Below the pieces are notes generated by a model that worked only from the letters and a program-made list of their open reading frames with translations, was not told the DNA's origin and did not search any database. Below are positions 8,161 to 15,814 of a stretch of DNA of 64,000 nucleotides, piece by piece. The translations under genes were made by a program, and so were the position numbers. The DNA lies in NCBI RefSeq assembly GCF_003675385.1, contig NZ_RCWZ01000002.1, forward strand, positions 1,116,001 through 1,180,000, in the 5' to 3' direction. The first letter of the stretch is position 1; each line of letters begins with the position of its first letter. The DNA is from Mucilaginibacter kameinonensis. GTDB taxonomy: Bacteria > Bacteroidota > Bacteroidia > Sphingobacteriales > Sphingobacteriaceae.

Positions 8161-9294
8161 TTATTTAGTTGGCGGTATCAACTGCATGAAGGTTACAATA
8201 CTACTGGCTTCGTACGACTGAATATCGCCGGTAGGTGTGCTTACAGCATAATTACGGTAAGTTAGATTACGGGCGTCGCGGTTCTTCCAGCCTGTGTTGA
8301 CGTTGGTCTGTATCCAGCTCAAGTACTGGCTTTGACCGCCATCATTTATCAACTGTACTATATACTGGGCAAAAATAGCTTTTAGCACACCCTGTTCGTT
8401 AAAATCGCCTTCGGCAGGAAGTATGCCGTTGGTACACAGGTTGTTTTTAACATAATCGGCATATAGTTTAGCATCATTCAGGTAAGCTACATCGTTGGTT
8501 TGTTTGTATAGCGCCATGGCCGCGCCGATGGCTGTGCCCGAATTATAAGTATAATCCTGACCACCGGCCGGGTTATTGCCTATTTTATTGTCGTTTACTT
8601 TACCAGATGCGTCAACTAAATTGGTTTTTGACCATGTGTAGATGGATTTAGCCTTGTCAAGGTATGATGCATCTTTGGTGATGCTATACAGTTTCATGGC
8701 CGCTATAACAGTTGGGAAATTGATGCACGAGTTTTTACCGCTGTGCTGAAAATCCCAGAACATACCGCCGTCTACCGGGTCATATGAGCCATTCCATACC
8801 CGCTCAAACCCTGCTTTTGCTTTATCAAGATAAGCAGCATTACCGGTAAGCTGGTTAGCGCGGGCCAAAGCAATTACCCACCACATCATATCATCATAAA
8901 TAAACCAAACGGTAGTATTGTTCCAGTTGTAGCCATCGTAATGATTGTAGTTTCCCTGGTATATATCGCTGATCCGGGTTAGTTGCGCCGGAGCCTTGGT
9001 GCGTTCATAAACATTCATGGCCATATCCCAGTAAACAGCCTGTGTCCATATAGCGGCTACGCCGTCTTTTTTGGTGGTGCTGAAATAAAGCTTATTGTTT
9101 GAATCATAAAAGGCATTATTGAACGCTGTATAAGCAAGATCAGCATCTGCACTGCTAAAGCCGGTGCTGTTATCGGTTGGAGTAGGGGTATTGGTATCGG
9201 GCTTGGTAGTAGCAGGTGTAACTTCCTTTCCCTTACTGCAGCTTACCGCGGTAATAAAAGAGCTCAGGAGTAACAGGTAGATTGTTTTTTTCAT
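8161..9294 (-). CDS. Glycoside hydrolase family 76 lipoprotein
   Basis: Probable endo-alpha-1,6-mannanase acting on mannans at the cell surface or in the periplasm. The N-terminus is a lipoprotein signal with Cys19 (ITAVSC). A Thr/Pro/Asn-rich linker runs to about residue 45, followed by an alpha/alpha-barrel catalytic domain. The paired catalytic aspartates are in WFIYDDMMWW (Asp134-Asp135), and YNSGTAIGAAMALYKQT is another typical GH76 block. No SusC/SusD genes lie nearby, so this is not part of a full utilisation locus in the window. Confidence 0.88.
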   Translation of the reverse strand: MKKTIYLLLLSSFITAVSCSKGKEVTPATTKPDTNTPTPTDNSTGFSSADADLAYTAFNNAFYDSNNKLYFSTTKKDGVAAIWTQAVYWDMAMNVYERTKAPAQLTRISDIYQGNYNHYDGYNWNNTTVWFIYDDMMWWVIALARANQLTGNAAYLDKAKAGFERVWNGSYDPVDGGMFWDFQHSGKNSCINFPTVIAAMKLYSITKDASYLDKAKSIYTWSKTNLVDASGKVNDNKIGNNPAGGQDYTYNSGTAIGAAMALYKQTNDVAYLNDAKLYADYVKNNLCTNGILPAEGDFNEQGVLKAIFAQYIVQLINDGGQSQYLSWIQTNVNTGWKNRDARNLTYRNYAVSTPTGDIQSYEASSIVTFMQLIPPTK

Positions 9295-9374
9295 AATTTA
9301 TAAATGTAGGTTAGTAAAATTGGCTTGGCTGGTAGCGAGATAAGATTTGCTTTTGTTTATTATAGGCGGGGCAA

Positions 9375-9418
9375 TTATAGGTTAAAAAAACGCTGCTTGA
9401 TGGCGTTTTAACCTATAA
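9375..9418 (-). terminator. Hairpin between TPR and GH76 genes
   Basis: TTATAGGTTAAAA(AAA)CGC pairs with GCGTTTTAACCTATAA across an eight-base loop. It is downstream of the TPR gene and upstream of GH76 on the minus strand, so it may terminate the former. AT-richness makes this less certain. Confidence 0.5.
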
Positions 9419-9495
9419 AAAATCATTAACCCAATTTTTAACCGGCATTTTAACCGAGAAGACGGACTTGAAAAGAGGAATATTAAGTTGCAGTT

Positions 9496-10938
9496 TTAAC
9501 CTTGCGCAGGTTTGCGTTTGGTGGCATGCGTTTTACTTTCCTTTTTCTCGGATAAAGGTGTAGATGCAGGGGCTGATGGATGATGATGCTGTTGATGACC
9601 ATGTACCAGCCGTTCGCGCATAAAATGGGTAAGCTTATGATGAAATGGCACCAGTACCGATGCAAGACATACTAAAATGATTAGCTCAAGCACAGGTAAG
9701 TGATTACTGATGCGTTGTACAAAAGGGTGGATGAATAAGGTAATAAATTCAAAAGCGAGCAACAAGGATAATACACTCATAAATTCAATAACCTTGCGGT
9801 GGGTGCGACTTTTACTAAGCAGCAGCACAATCAGGAAAAACGTGGGTATAAATACAGCTATGCCAACCAGTTGCAGGTTAACTATCCGGGCTTCTTCTTC
9901 TCGGTGCTTTTCTTCGGCAATTTCCTCCTGCCGGGCGGCTTCGTTAAAGCTTAGCGTTTGGATCTGTTTGACTTTTTCGGCGTTGAACATACTGTCCTTC
10001 GCGGCGATGGAGGTTTTCAGGTATTGCAGTTCGAGGTGATCATTTTTGCCCCGGTATACATCGGTAAGCAGGTTGCTGGCATGGAAAATGCCTTCAGGAT
10101 ATGCCGCTTTTTTTGCCGCGTTAAGGGCCAACGAGGCATAATATACGCTTGAGTCGGGCGCGCCGGTTTGCTTATAGAGCTGTGCTATGCTGTTGTAGCT
10201 GTCGGCAAGGCTGTTTTGATCGTTGGTTTTAACAGCGTAATTTACACTTACCCGGTAATAATCCAAGGCAAGGGCGGTATGCCCCATTTTATAATTGATG
10301 TCGCCTAAAATGGATAAGGTGTTGGGCATGGTGGCCGTATCCTTAAGGTTTTGTTTTATGGTGTAGGCCTGCATCTCATAATTTAAAGCCGAATCAACTT
10401 TGTTAAGTTTGATATAGCAGTTGCCGATATTGGCCAGGATAATACCGAGGCGGGCGGTTTCGTGCAATTCTTCGGCAACAGCTTTAGCTTTAAAATGATA
10501 GGACAGAGCTTTTACGTTGTCCATCTGGTCGGAATAAACAATGCCTATATCGCTCAGGCTTTTTAGAATACCCAGGCGATCGTTGATTTCTTCGCGGATT
10601 TTTAGGGAGTTAAGTAAAAATGAGAGGGCGCGGTCGTACTTGCCATTTTTCCATAAAACTACGCCCAGGCGGTTCATGCAGTCGGCTTCGCCTTTTTTAA
10701 ATGAGAATTTGCGGGCCAGTTCAAGTCCTTGTTGTGCGTACATCAAAGCGCTATCGGGGCGGGTAGCTTGCAATTGCAGGCTTAATTGCCTCAAGGGCTC
10801 AACGCCTGCTGTGTCATTTTTATGCTGATCGGCTTGTTGCCTTAATTGGTTTAGTGTTTTTTTTTGAGCGTAGGTATTTATCGCGATGCCCGTGAAAAAG
10901 CATACGCAAGCCATCACCTTTTGTATGTGGTTCAGCAT
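9496..10938 (-). CDS. TPR-repeat protein with C-terminal membrane domain
   Basis: A protein of 480 residues. A signal peptide (ends near AINTYAQ) is followed by about 300 residues of tetratricopeptide repeats, for example YDRALSFLLNSLKIREEINDR and ALDYYRVSVNYAVKTNDQNS. A charged coiled segment (AARQEEIAEEKHREEE) comes next, then three hydrophobic helices between about residues 350 and 430 and a His/Lys-rich cytoplasmic tail. The layout resembles the sensor half of Bacteroidota TPR-containing histidine kinases or LytTR regulators, but here the tail has no kinase or DNA-binding domain. Role unknown; a signalling scaffold is plausible. Confidence 0.75.
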   Translation of the reverse strand: MLNHIQKVMACVCFFTGIAINTYAQKKTLNQLRQQADQHKNDTAGVEPLRQLSLQLQATRPDSALMYAQQGLELARKFSFKKGEADCMNRLGVVLWKNGKYDRALSFLLNSLKIREEINDRLGILKSLSDIGIVYSDQMDNVKALSYHFKAKAVAEELHETARLGIILANIGNCYIKLNKVDSALNYEMQAYTIKQNLKDTATMPNTLSILGDINYKMGHTALALDYYRVSVNYAVKTNDQNSLADSYNSIAQLYKQTGAPDSSVYYASLALNAAKKAAYPEGIFHASNLLTDVYRGKNDHLELQYLKTSIAAKDSMFNAEKVKQIQTLSFNEAARQEEIAEEKHREEEARIVNLQLVGIAVFIPTFFLIVLLLSKSRTHRKVIEFMSVLSLLLAFEFITLFIHPFVQRISNHLPVLELIILVCLASVLVPFHHKLTHFMRERLVHGHQQHHHPSAPASTPLSEKKESKTHATKRKPAQG

Positions 10939-10960
10939 AGATTATTTATAAAGCATAAGC

Positions 10961-10980
10961 CCCCGTTTTAATAAACGGGG
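10961..10980 (-). terminator. Hairpin after the small acidic peptide gene
   Basis: Perfect palindrome CCCCGTTT TAAT AAACGGGG, 46 bases after the stop of the minus-strand 59-aa gene. The following T-tract is weak, so termination is probable but not certain. Confidence 0.5.
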
Positions 10981-11026
10981 ATAAAAGATATACGGGGTAA
11001 TGGTATCGGCTTATTAAAATAGTTAT

Positions 11027-11206
11027 TTAACTATCCATTGAAGGTTCTTCAGCTGCATCTTCTGGTTCAGGAGGGCCGGCAAATCCGTCAGTAACTTCGT
11101 TTTCCGGCTCGAGGCCTGTTTCGTTATCAGCAAATCCCATTGAGGTGTTTTTGTCCCTAAAACCCATTGAAGTGTTTTTGTCAAATGCTTTGGTTGATGC
11201 GCTCAT
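11027..11206 (-). CDS. Acidic 59-aa peptide with tandem 9-residue repeat
   Basis: ATG at 11206 to TAA at 11027. The product starts MSASTKAF and then has two consecutive copies of DKNTSMGF followed by R or A, a weaker third unit, and an acidic Pro/Glu-rich tail ending EEPSMDS. At DNA level the units are 27 bp apart with nearly identical sequence (around 11136 and 11163). It lacks a signal peptide and hydrophobic segments. The repeat plus acidic tail could fit a peptide modified after translation or a binding-partner peptide, but no modifying enzyme is adjacent. A hairpin follows the stop. Confidence 0.5.
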   Translation of the reverse strand: MSASTKAFDKNTSMGFRDKNTSMGFADNETGLEPENEVTDGFAGPPEPEDAAEEPSMDS

Positions 11207-11430
11207 GACTTTAAAGTTTAAAATCCGTTTGAAACCAGTTAATTGTTAATTGATCAGGTATATAAATATACAATTATATTTTACTGATAATCAAATTTTT
11301 ACGCATTATGTGAAAATGATGTGATGCTATAGCCTATTATTTTGCCGCTTTGAGAATTTGATGAGGATGCAAGAGGCAAAAGAGGAAAAATATAGCCTGT
11401 TTTAAGGAGAGTATATGGCAGAAAGATTTT

Positions 11431-12024
11431 TTAAATCCGCGATTTTAGATGACGTAACGCGGCCTGTACATGCTCCCCGTGGTTTTTATGCCAGTTGGTT
11501 ACCTCGGCCGGATCAACAAACTTTATCTCAAGGCTTTCTAACGATATTTCGATGTTGCCGCTGATGTATTTGCAAAGGTATAGCGCCTGTAAGGAGCTAT
11601 GAGGTTGTCCAAACCTCCCGGCTGGCACAGCCAGAAATTGTATTAGCTCAACGGGTTCAACAACAAGTTTCGCTTCTTCCCAAAATTCACGTTTAATGGC
11701 CGTTTCCGGGTCTTCACCGATATCAACCCAACCACCGGGCAATCCCCATAAAAAGTCATCACTACGGTGTTCAACCAGTATGCGGCCCTGTTCATCAAAC
11801 AAGATTCCATTAACGCCTACTTTCGGGGTTGCATATCCCAGGTCATTGTTAAAGCGCTCTTTTAAAACTTCGGTTTCGAGGCCGGTAAATTCGCTGTATT
11901 CCTGGGTAGCTATCTCAAGTAGTTTTTGGTAGCGCTCCATGTCAAAAGGGCTTTTCGTGTACCTGATGCCGCTTTGAGCCAGGGCGTATATACTTTCAAG
12001 CAGGTCGATATAGTTCTTTTTCAT
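11431..12024 (-). CDS. NUDIX hydrolase with N-terminal extension
   Basis: A protein of 197 residues. The first 60 form the helical N-terminal domain seen in a NUDIX subgroup (LLESIYALAQSGIRYTKSPF). The catalytic NUDIX box is GGWVDIGEDPETAIKREFWE followed by EAKL: the metal-binding REFWEE core is intact, but the usual Gly near the end of the motif is Lys. The WGLPGGW lead-in is typical. The protein would hydrolyse a nucleoside-diphosphate-linked substrate (for example an ADP-sugar); the exact one is not predictable. Confidence 0.85.
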   Translation of the reverse strand: MKKNYIDLLESIYALAQSGIRYTKSPFDMERYQKLLEIATQEYSEFTGLETEVLKERFNNDLGYATPKVGVNGILFDEQGRILVEHRSDDFLWGLPGGWVDIGEDPETAIKREFWEEAKLVVEPVELIQFLAVPAGRFGQPHSSLQALYLCKYISGNIEISLESLEIKFVDPAEVTNWHKNHGEHVQAALRHLKSRI

Positions 12025-12176
12025 ACAGTGCCCGCAATATAGCTAACAGCTTATATAACCGGGATAAAGAAATTATAAAATCATTGGTTATGATTGTTTG
12101 CAGATGAAAGGAATTTTGTAATTTTAAACCATGCGGTTCTCCTGACCGCACCAGCCAGTATGTGGTTCAGAGATGT

Positions 12177-12201
12177 ACGAGTTCGAATCTCGTTCTGGGC
12201 A
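12177..12201 (+). other. tRNA 3'-end-like fragment (T-arm plus acceptor strand)
   Basis: ACGAG TTCGAAT CTCGT forms a perfect five-pair T-arm with a canonical seven-base loop, followed by seven bases that look like an acceptor 3' strand (TCTGGGC) and an A. No matching 5' acceptor strand (GCCCAGA) or D-arm is found upstream. A hairpin at about 12134-12150 sits where an anticodon arm could be, but its loop lacks U33. It is best read as a decayed or partial tRNA. Confidence 0.5.
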
Positions 12202-12245
12202 CACTCCAAATTTATAAAGACTTCTGTGTGCTTAATTCTTGGGTC

Positions 12246-12270
12246 GAGAGTTTGAATCTCTCCGGGGTTA
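12246..12270 (+). other. Second tRNA 3'-end-like fragment
   Basis: GAGAG TTTGAAT CTCTC is another five-pair T-arm with a seven-base loop, then CGGGGTT and A as acceptor-like bases. Only 44 bases separate it from the end of the first fragment, too few for the rest of a tRNA. The pair looks like remains of a tRNA cluster or integration scars. Confidence 0.45.
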
Positions 12271-12440
12271 CACCTTTACAAAATCTCACTTCGGGAAATT
12301 CTCTTTAGCGGCTTACTATTCGTCGCATTTGCCCTACTATTGGTCGCATATACACCGTAGCGGTTGTTTTCTTATTCCTGAGATTTGTATTGTAACAAAA
12401 ACAAATTATAAACACAAACCTATAACAGGAGGCAAATCTT

Positions 12441-13034
12441 ATGAGAAAGATAATCGTTTTAACATTCATTACATTAGATGGCGTAATGCAGGCACCCGGT
12501 GGTCCGCAGGAGGACACATCAGGCAATTTTAAATTCGGCGGCTGGTCAGCCCCTTTTACCGACGAAGTTTCGGGCAAGATCATGCAGAAACAGATGGGGG
12601 CTACAGATATTCTTTTAGGCCGGGAAACATTCGATATTTTTGAGAGCTACTGGCCTCAGCACGCCGATTATTGGCCGGGAATTAATGACGTAACAAAATA
12701 TGTGCTGTCCAATACAAAAGATAAGTCTGACTGGAACAATAGCGTGTTCCTTACCAATGTAGAGGATATTAAAAAACTTAAAAACTCAGAGGGTTCGGAT
12801 TTAAAGGTGTGGGGTAGCGGCGAGCTTGTTCAGCTACTACTGAAGCATGACCTGGTAGATGAACTTTGGCTCAAGATTTACCCCGTGCTTCTTGGTAAAG
12901 GAAAAAGCATATACGGCCCTGAAACCCTGCCGATGACCCTGGAGTTAACAGAAAGCACCGTTACGCCGAGTGGTGTGATTGTAGCTAATTATAAGCGGGC
13001 CGGTGAAGTCAAAACAGGTAACCTTGGTGCGTAA
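12441..13034 (+). CDS. Dihydrofolate reductase family protein (RibD C-terminal domain)
   Basis: A protein of 197 residues of the RibD/DHFR-like NAD(P)H reductase superfamily. Blocks seen are MRKIIVLTFITLDGVMQAPG at the N-terminus, DILLGRETFDIF, then VWGSGELVQLLLKHDLVDEL and IYPVLLGKGKSIYG. A strong AGGAGG ribosome site eight bases upstream fixes the start. Members like this are common in Bacteroidota and their substrates are mostly unknown; it lacks the deaminase half of true RibD. Confidence 0.88.
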   Translation: MRKIIVLTFITLDGVMQAPGGPQEDTSGNFKFGGWSAPFTDEVSGKIMQKQMGATDILLGRETFDIFESYWPQHADYWPGINDVTKYVLSNTKDKSDWNNSVFLTNVEDIKKLKNSEGSDLKVWGSGELVQLLLKHDLVDELWLKIYPVLLGKGKSIYGPETLPMTLELTESTVTPSGVIVANYKRAGEVKTGNLGA

Positions 13035-13052
13035 ATTAATTCAGGAAGTCAC

Positions 13053-13796
13053 TCATTCACCAAACAGGATGCGGGTCATTTCGGCATGGTTATTCAGGAA
13101 ATGCCGGGTAACCATGTAATGCTCCGTTTCCTCGTATTGTACCCGCTTAATGCCCGAGTCATCCAGTTGGTAAATGGTGGCGCCCGGGTAGGCTAATAAA
13201 ATAGGGGAGTGAGTGGCAATAATGAATTGTGAATTTTCGCGTACAAGCGTGTTGATGAGCGACAAGGCAGCCATTTGCCGGTTGGGTGACAACGCGGCCT
13301 CGGGCTCGTCAAATATGTAAAGCCCATTGCCTGTAAGCCTGTTGGTGAGCGTAGCCATGAACGATTCGCCATGTGAGCATTCATGTAATGAGCTTACACC
13401 ATATTGCTCCTTAAATTTACGCCGGTCATCCTCGTAAACATCCTCCATGTACGTGGCCAAATTGTAATAGCTTTCGGCGCGAAGGAAAAAATAATCAGTC
13501 GGTTTTTTGAAGCTTTTAATACCGGTTAAATAATTAAAAAGTTGCGACGAATTACTATGCGTTTGAAACTGCGCATTTTTTGAACCGCCCTCGGTACTAA
13601 AACCCATCTGTAAAGCTATCGCCTCAATCAGTGTTGATTTCCCCGAACCATTTTCGCCAATAATAAAAGTAACATCAGGGTGAAACTTTAACGAATGCAG
13701 GTTCCTGATAGCCGGGATCTGAAACGGATAGGCATCAAAAGATGGCACCATATCACGTTTTAGTTGGATCTCTTTAAGAAAAGGTTTGGCTTGCAT
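13053..13796 (-). CDS. AAA family ATPase, ABC/RecF-like
   Basis: A protein of 247 residues of the predicted-ATPase group near COG3910. Walker A is IGENGSGKST at about residues 46-55, the Walker B region is YIFDEPEAALSP, and the switch histidine is in IIATHSPILL. No long coiled coil separates the halves, so it is a compact soluble ATPase and not an SMC. It precedes no obvious partner nuclease; the next gene on the strand, 66 bases upstream, is the HEPN gene. It may be a housekeeping ATPase that only happens to neighbour the defence-like pair. Confidence 0.82.
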   Translation of the reverse strand: MQAKPFLKEIQLKRDMVPSFDAYPFQIPAIRNLHSLKFHPDVTFIIGENGSGKSTLIEAIALQMGFSTEGGSKNAQFQTHSNSSQLFNYLTGIKSFKKPTDYFFLRAESYYNLATYMEDVYEDDRRKFKEQYGVSSLHECSHGESFMATLTNRLTGNGLYIFDEPEAALSPNRQMAALSLINTLVRENSQFIIATHSPILLAYPGATIYQLDDSGIKRVQYEETEHYMVTRHFLNNHAEMTRILFGE

Positions 13797-13862
13797 GGTA
13801 TGGTAAAGATAGGGATTGCGACTTACTTAGGATGGCATATAGATGCATCTTTATGCCGAAAT

Positions 13863-14522
13863 TTAAGGAGCAGCAATTGAACGATTTACTTTAAATAGAT
13901 CTAAAGCAACTGCATTTTCAATCGAAGTTTTAATAGAAGTCATCATAGAAAAGATTTCTGCGTGCAATTTGATGTATTCTTTCTCATCGATTTTTAGGAA
14001 TTCTCCATGAGCTATGGTGTTTCTATAGTTTAATAATTGTTCATCTATCAAATTTGCTTTTAAGGAGAATGGAGTATAATCAATTCCAATTGTTGTGAGA
14101 ATTTCTTTTAATATGGTTGACTTTAGATTGGAGCCAGTTGAAATTGCATTAGAATCATCAATAATAGCGACATCATTATCACAGCTCTTTAAGTAATCTA
14201 TGAGTTGTGTATGAATTGTTGCTTTGTTCGTATTCTCGAATAAAACTAATTTTTGCTTTAATGATAATGCAATTAAGTAGTTTGGAAGATCTTTATATGC
14301 TAAACTTTGATTCTTAACATAATTTAAATAAGCAGTGCAAGCACACTTTACAAATCCTTCCCAGTGAGCATATAAAAGTAATGTGGCTGTTCTTAGTGCT
14401 ACATTTTTTGTTTTACCGATTGAGCCTTTTACAGATAATAATACCTGTGAAAGTTCAAGTTTTCGCCATCCAAAATCTTTATCTAAAGTGTCCTTTAGGT
14501 CAATTTTAGTTCTGATATTCAT
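13863..14522 (-). CDS. HEPN-like nuclease, MAE_28990/MAE_18760 type
   Basis: A helical protein of 219 residues with the family's N-terminal block LLLYAHWEGFVKCACTAYLN (residues 48-67) and the HEPN catalytic motif R-x4-H as RNTIAH (Arg167-His172). HEPN proteins with this motif are metal-independent RNases, often toxins or effectors in conflict systems. Its ATG overlaps the stop of the DUF262 gene (ATGA), so the two are translationally coupled. Base composition is clearly AT-rich: the line 14041-14100 has 18 G+C in 60, against 31 in 60 at 16081-16140 in rtcB. RNase activity is inferred from the motif. Confidence 0.78.
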   Translation of the reverse strand: MNIRTKIDLKDTLDKDFGWRKLELSQVLLSVKGSIGKTKNVALRTATLLLYAHWEGFVKCACTAYLNYVKNQSLAYKDLPNYLIALSLKQKLVLFENTNKATIHTQLIDYLKSCDNDVAIIDDSNAISTGSNLKSTILKEILTTIGIDYTPFSLKANLIDEQLLNYRNTIAHGEFLKIDEKEYIKLHAEIFSMMTSIKTSIENAVALDLFKVNRSIAAP

Positions 14523-15637
14523 GGTACTAAAATGCGCTGGCCAATAGGGATAATATAGGGAACTCGTCTTGTTACATTTACTCCCGTGCCGGATCTGGCT
14601 TGATAATCAGAGTTTATCCAGATGCTTTGCACTTTGTTAATAAATTCAGTTTTGATTGTTGAATCAATAGTAGTACTCTGCCACATTACGTAATTTCTAC
14701 CCAGAGCAATACCCACGGCTTCAAAGCCTGAGATCAAAAAGCTTCCCTCAAATTTACTCTTTTGGGAATTGTACCTTTTGAAGCTGTCACTTCCTAATAT
14801 TTCATTTAGTAACGAGAATGTGAATTTGAAAATTTCTTGTTCTTCCTGGCGATTATAATTGGGGTTTTGACACATTTCTATCATTTTATCTGTGATAAAA
14901 ACGCCTAAGTCCTGAGTGCTTTTTATATCATTAAGTTCAAGATTTCTTAAGATTAAAAATCTAAGAACAAGTTCAACATTAAACTGCTCATCAATAAGAC
15001 GGTCTGCGAGCGATATGACTTCTAAAAATGGGTCAAATTTAGCCAATTCGATCAACCATTCGTAGAAATCAGGTTTAATCATGACCAATAGGCAATTTCT
15101 AACCTCTTGGTCGGAAAGCTTAGATCCTAAAGTATTTAATCTTTGAAATAATTCATATTTGACATTTTCGTCGCTTTCTCTCTTAACTATCTTTATATCA
15201 AGTTTCTCACGTTTGAAGATGAATTGTAAATCTTGACTGAATCTGTGATTGTCATCGCCACTTTTATACGTCATTCCATCCAAAGAGGGTAGATATGTTG
15301 TTTTGACTAATGTACTTGGCGGTAGTAAATTTCCATCCAAATCTTTCAACTCACCAACAAATTCTAAAATTGTAGAAAGACGTTGCTGTCCATCAACAAC
15401 ATCCCATACTCCATTCTTTCTTTGTGAAACAAAAATTGACGGTATCGGAATACCTAAAAGTAAACTTTCTATCAATTTTGATTTTTGCAATATTGACCAT
15501 CTAAAGAAACGTTGAAATTCTGGATGAACGTCAAGCGCGTCTTCTTTATATAAAGAAATTAATTCGCCTATAGACATGGGGTATCCGTCGGTTGAAATCT
15601 CTTTTTTCTTATCGTCTATTTCTTTGATTAAACTCAT
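14519..15637 (-). CDS. DUF262 domain protein without HNH domain
   Basis: A protein of 372 residues. The N-terminal DUF262 (ParB/Srx-like NTPase fold) is shown by FQRFFRW (41-47), IPIPSIFV (63-70) and the DGQQR motif (82-86) followed by LSTILEF. The C-terminal ~230 residues are helical. The DUF1524 HNH nuclease found in GmrSD/BrxU/SspE-type proteins is absent; no HNH-like histidine cluster is seen. The likely nuclease partner is therefore the HEPN protein encoded by the overlapping next gene. DUF262 domains use NTP hydrolysis to control restriction effectors, so a sensor or switch role is a reasonable guess. Confidence 0.82.
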   Translation of the reverse strand: MSLIKEIDDKKKEISTDGYPMSIGELISLYKEDALDVHPEFQRFFRWSILQKSKLIESLLLGIPIPSIFVSQRKNGVWDVVDGQQRLSTILEFVGELKDLDGNLLPPSTLVKTTYLPSLDGMTYKSGDDNHRFSQDLQFIFKREKLDIKIVKRESDENVKYELFQRLNTLGSKLSDQEVRNCLLVMIKPDFYEWLIELAKFDPFLEVISLADRLIDEQFNVELVLRFLILRNLELNDIKSTQDLGVFITDKMIEMCQNPNYNRQEEQEIFKFTFSLLNEILGSDSFKRYNSQKSKFEGSFLISGFEAVGIALGRNYVMWQSTTIDSTIKTEFINKVQSIWINSDYQARSGTGVNVTRRVPYIIPIGQRILVP

Positions 15638-15814
15638 GTGTTATTAAGGTTTATTTGTTTTAAACATATGAATAATTTAATATTTTCTGTTATGAAATAT
15701 ATTATTCTTTCTTTTTCGCACGTAAACAGACCAAGTGATTAATTTAAATGGTAAGCCCCGGTTTCAGCAAGCGTCTAAATTAAAATACAAATTCTCCCTT
15801 TAGGGGGCCGGGGG

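Noticed and set aside
11414..11550. Short plus-strand frame after a good AAGGAG site
   Set aside because: It runs antisense through the NUDIX C-terminus and ends after about 44 codons without any recognisable feature.
12131..12202. Complete tRNA gene
   Set aside because: No 5' acceptor strand pairs with TCTGGGC, and the candidate anticodon loop lacks U33; kept only as a fragment.
12239..12532. 97-aa frame starting with a GREFESLRGY sequence
   Set aside because: This kind of peptide is a known artefact of translating tRNA T-arms, and the frame runs into the reductase gene in another frame.
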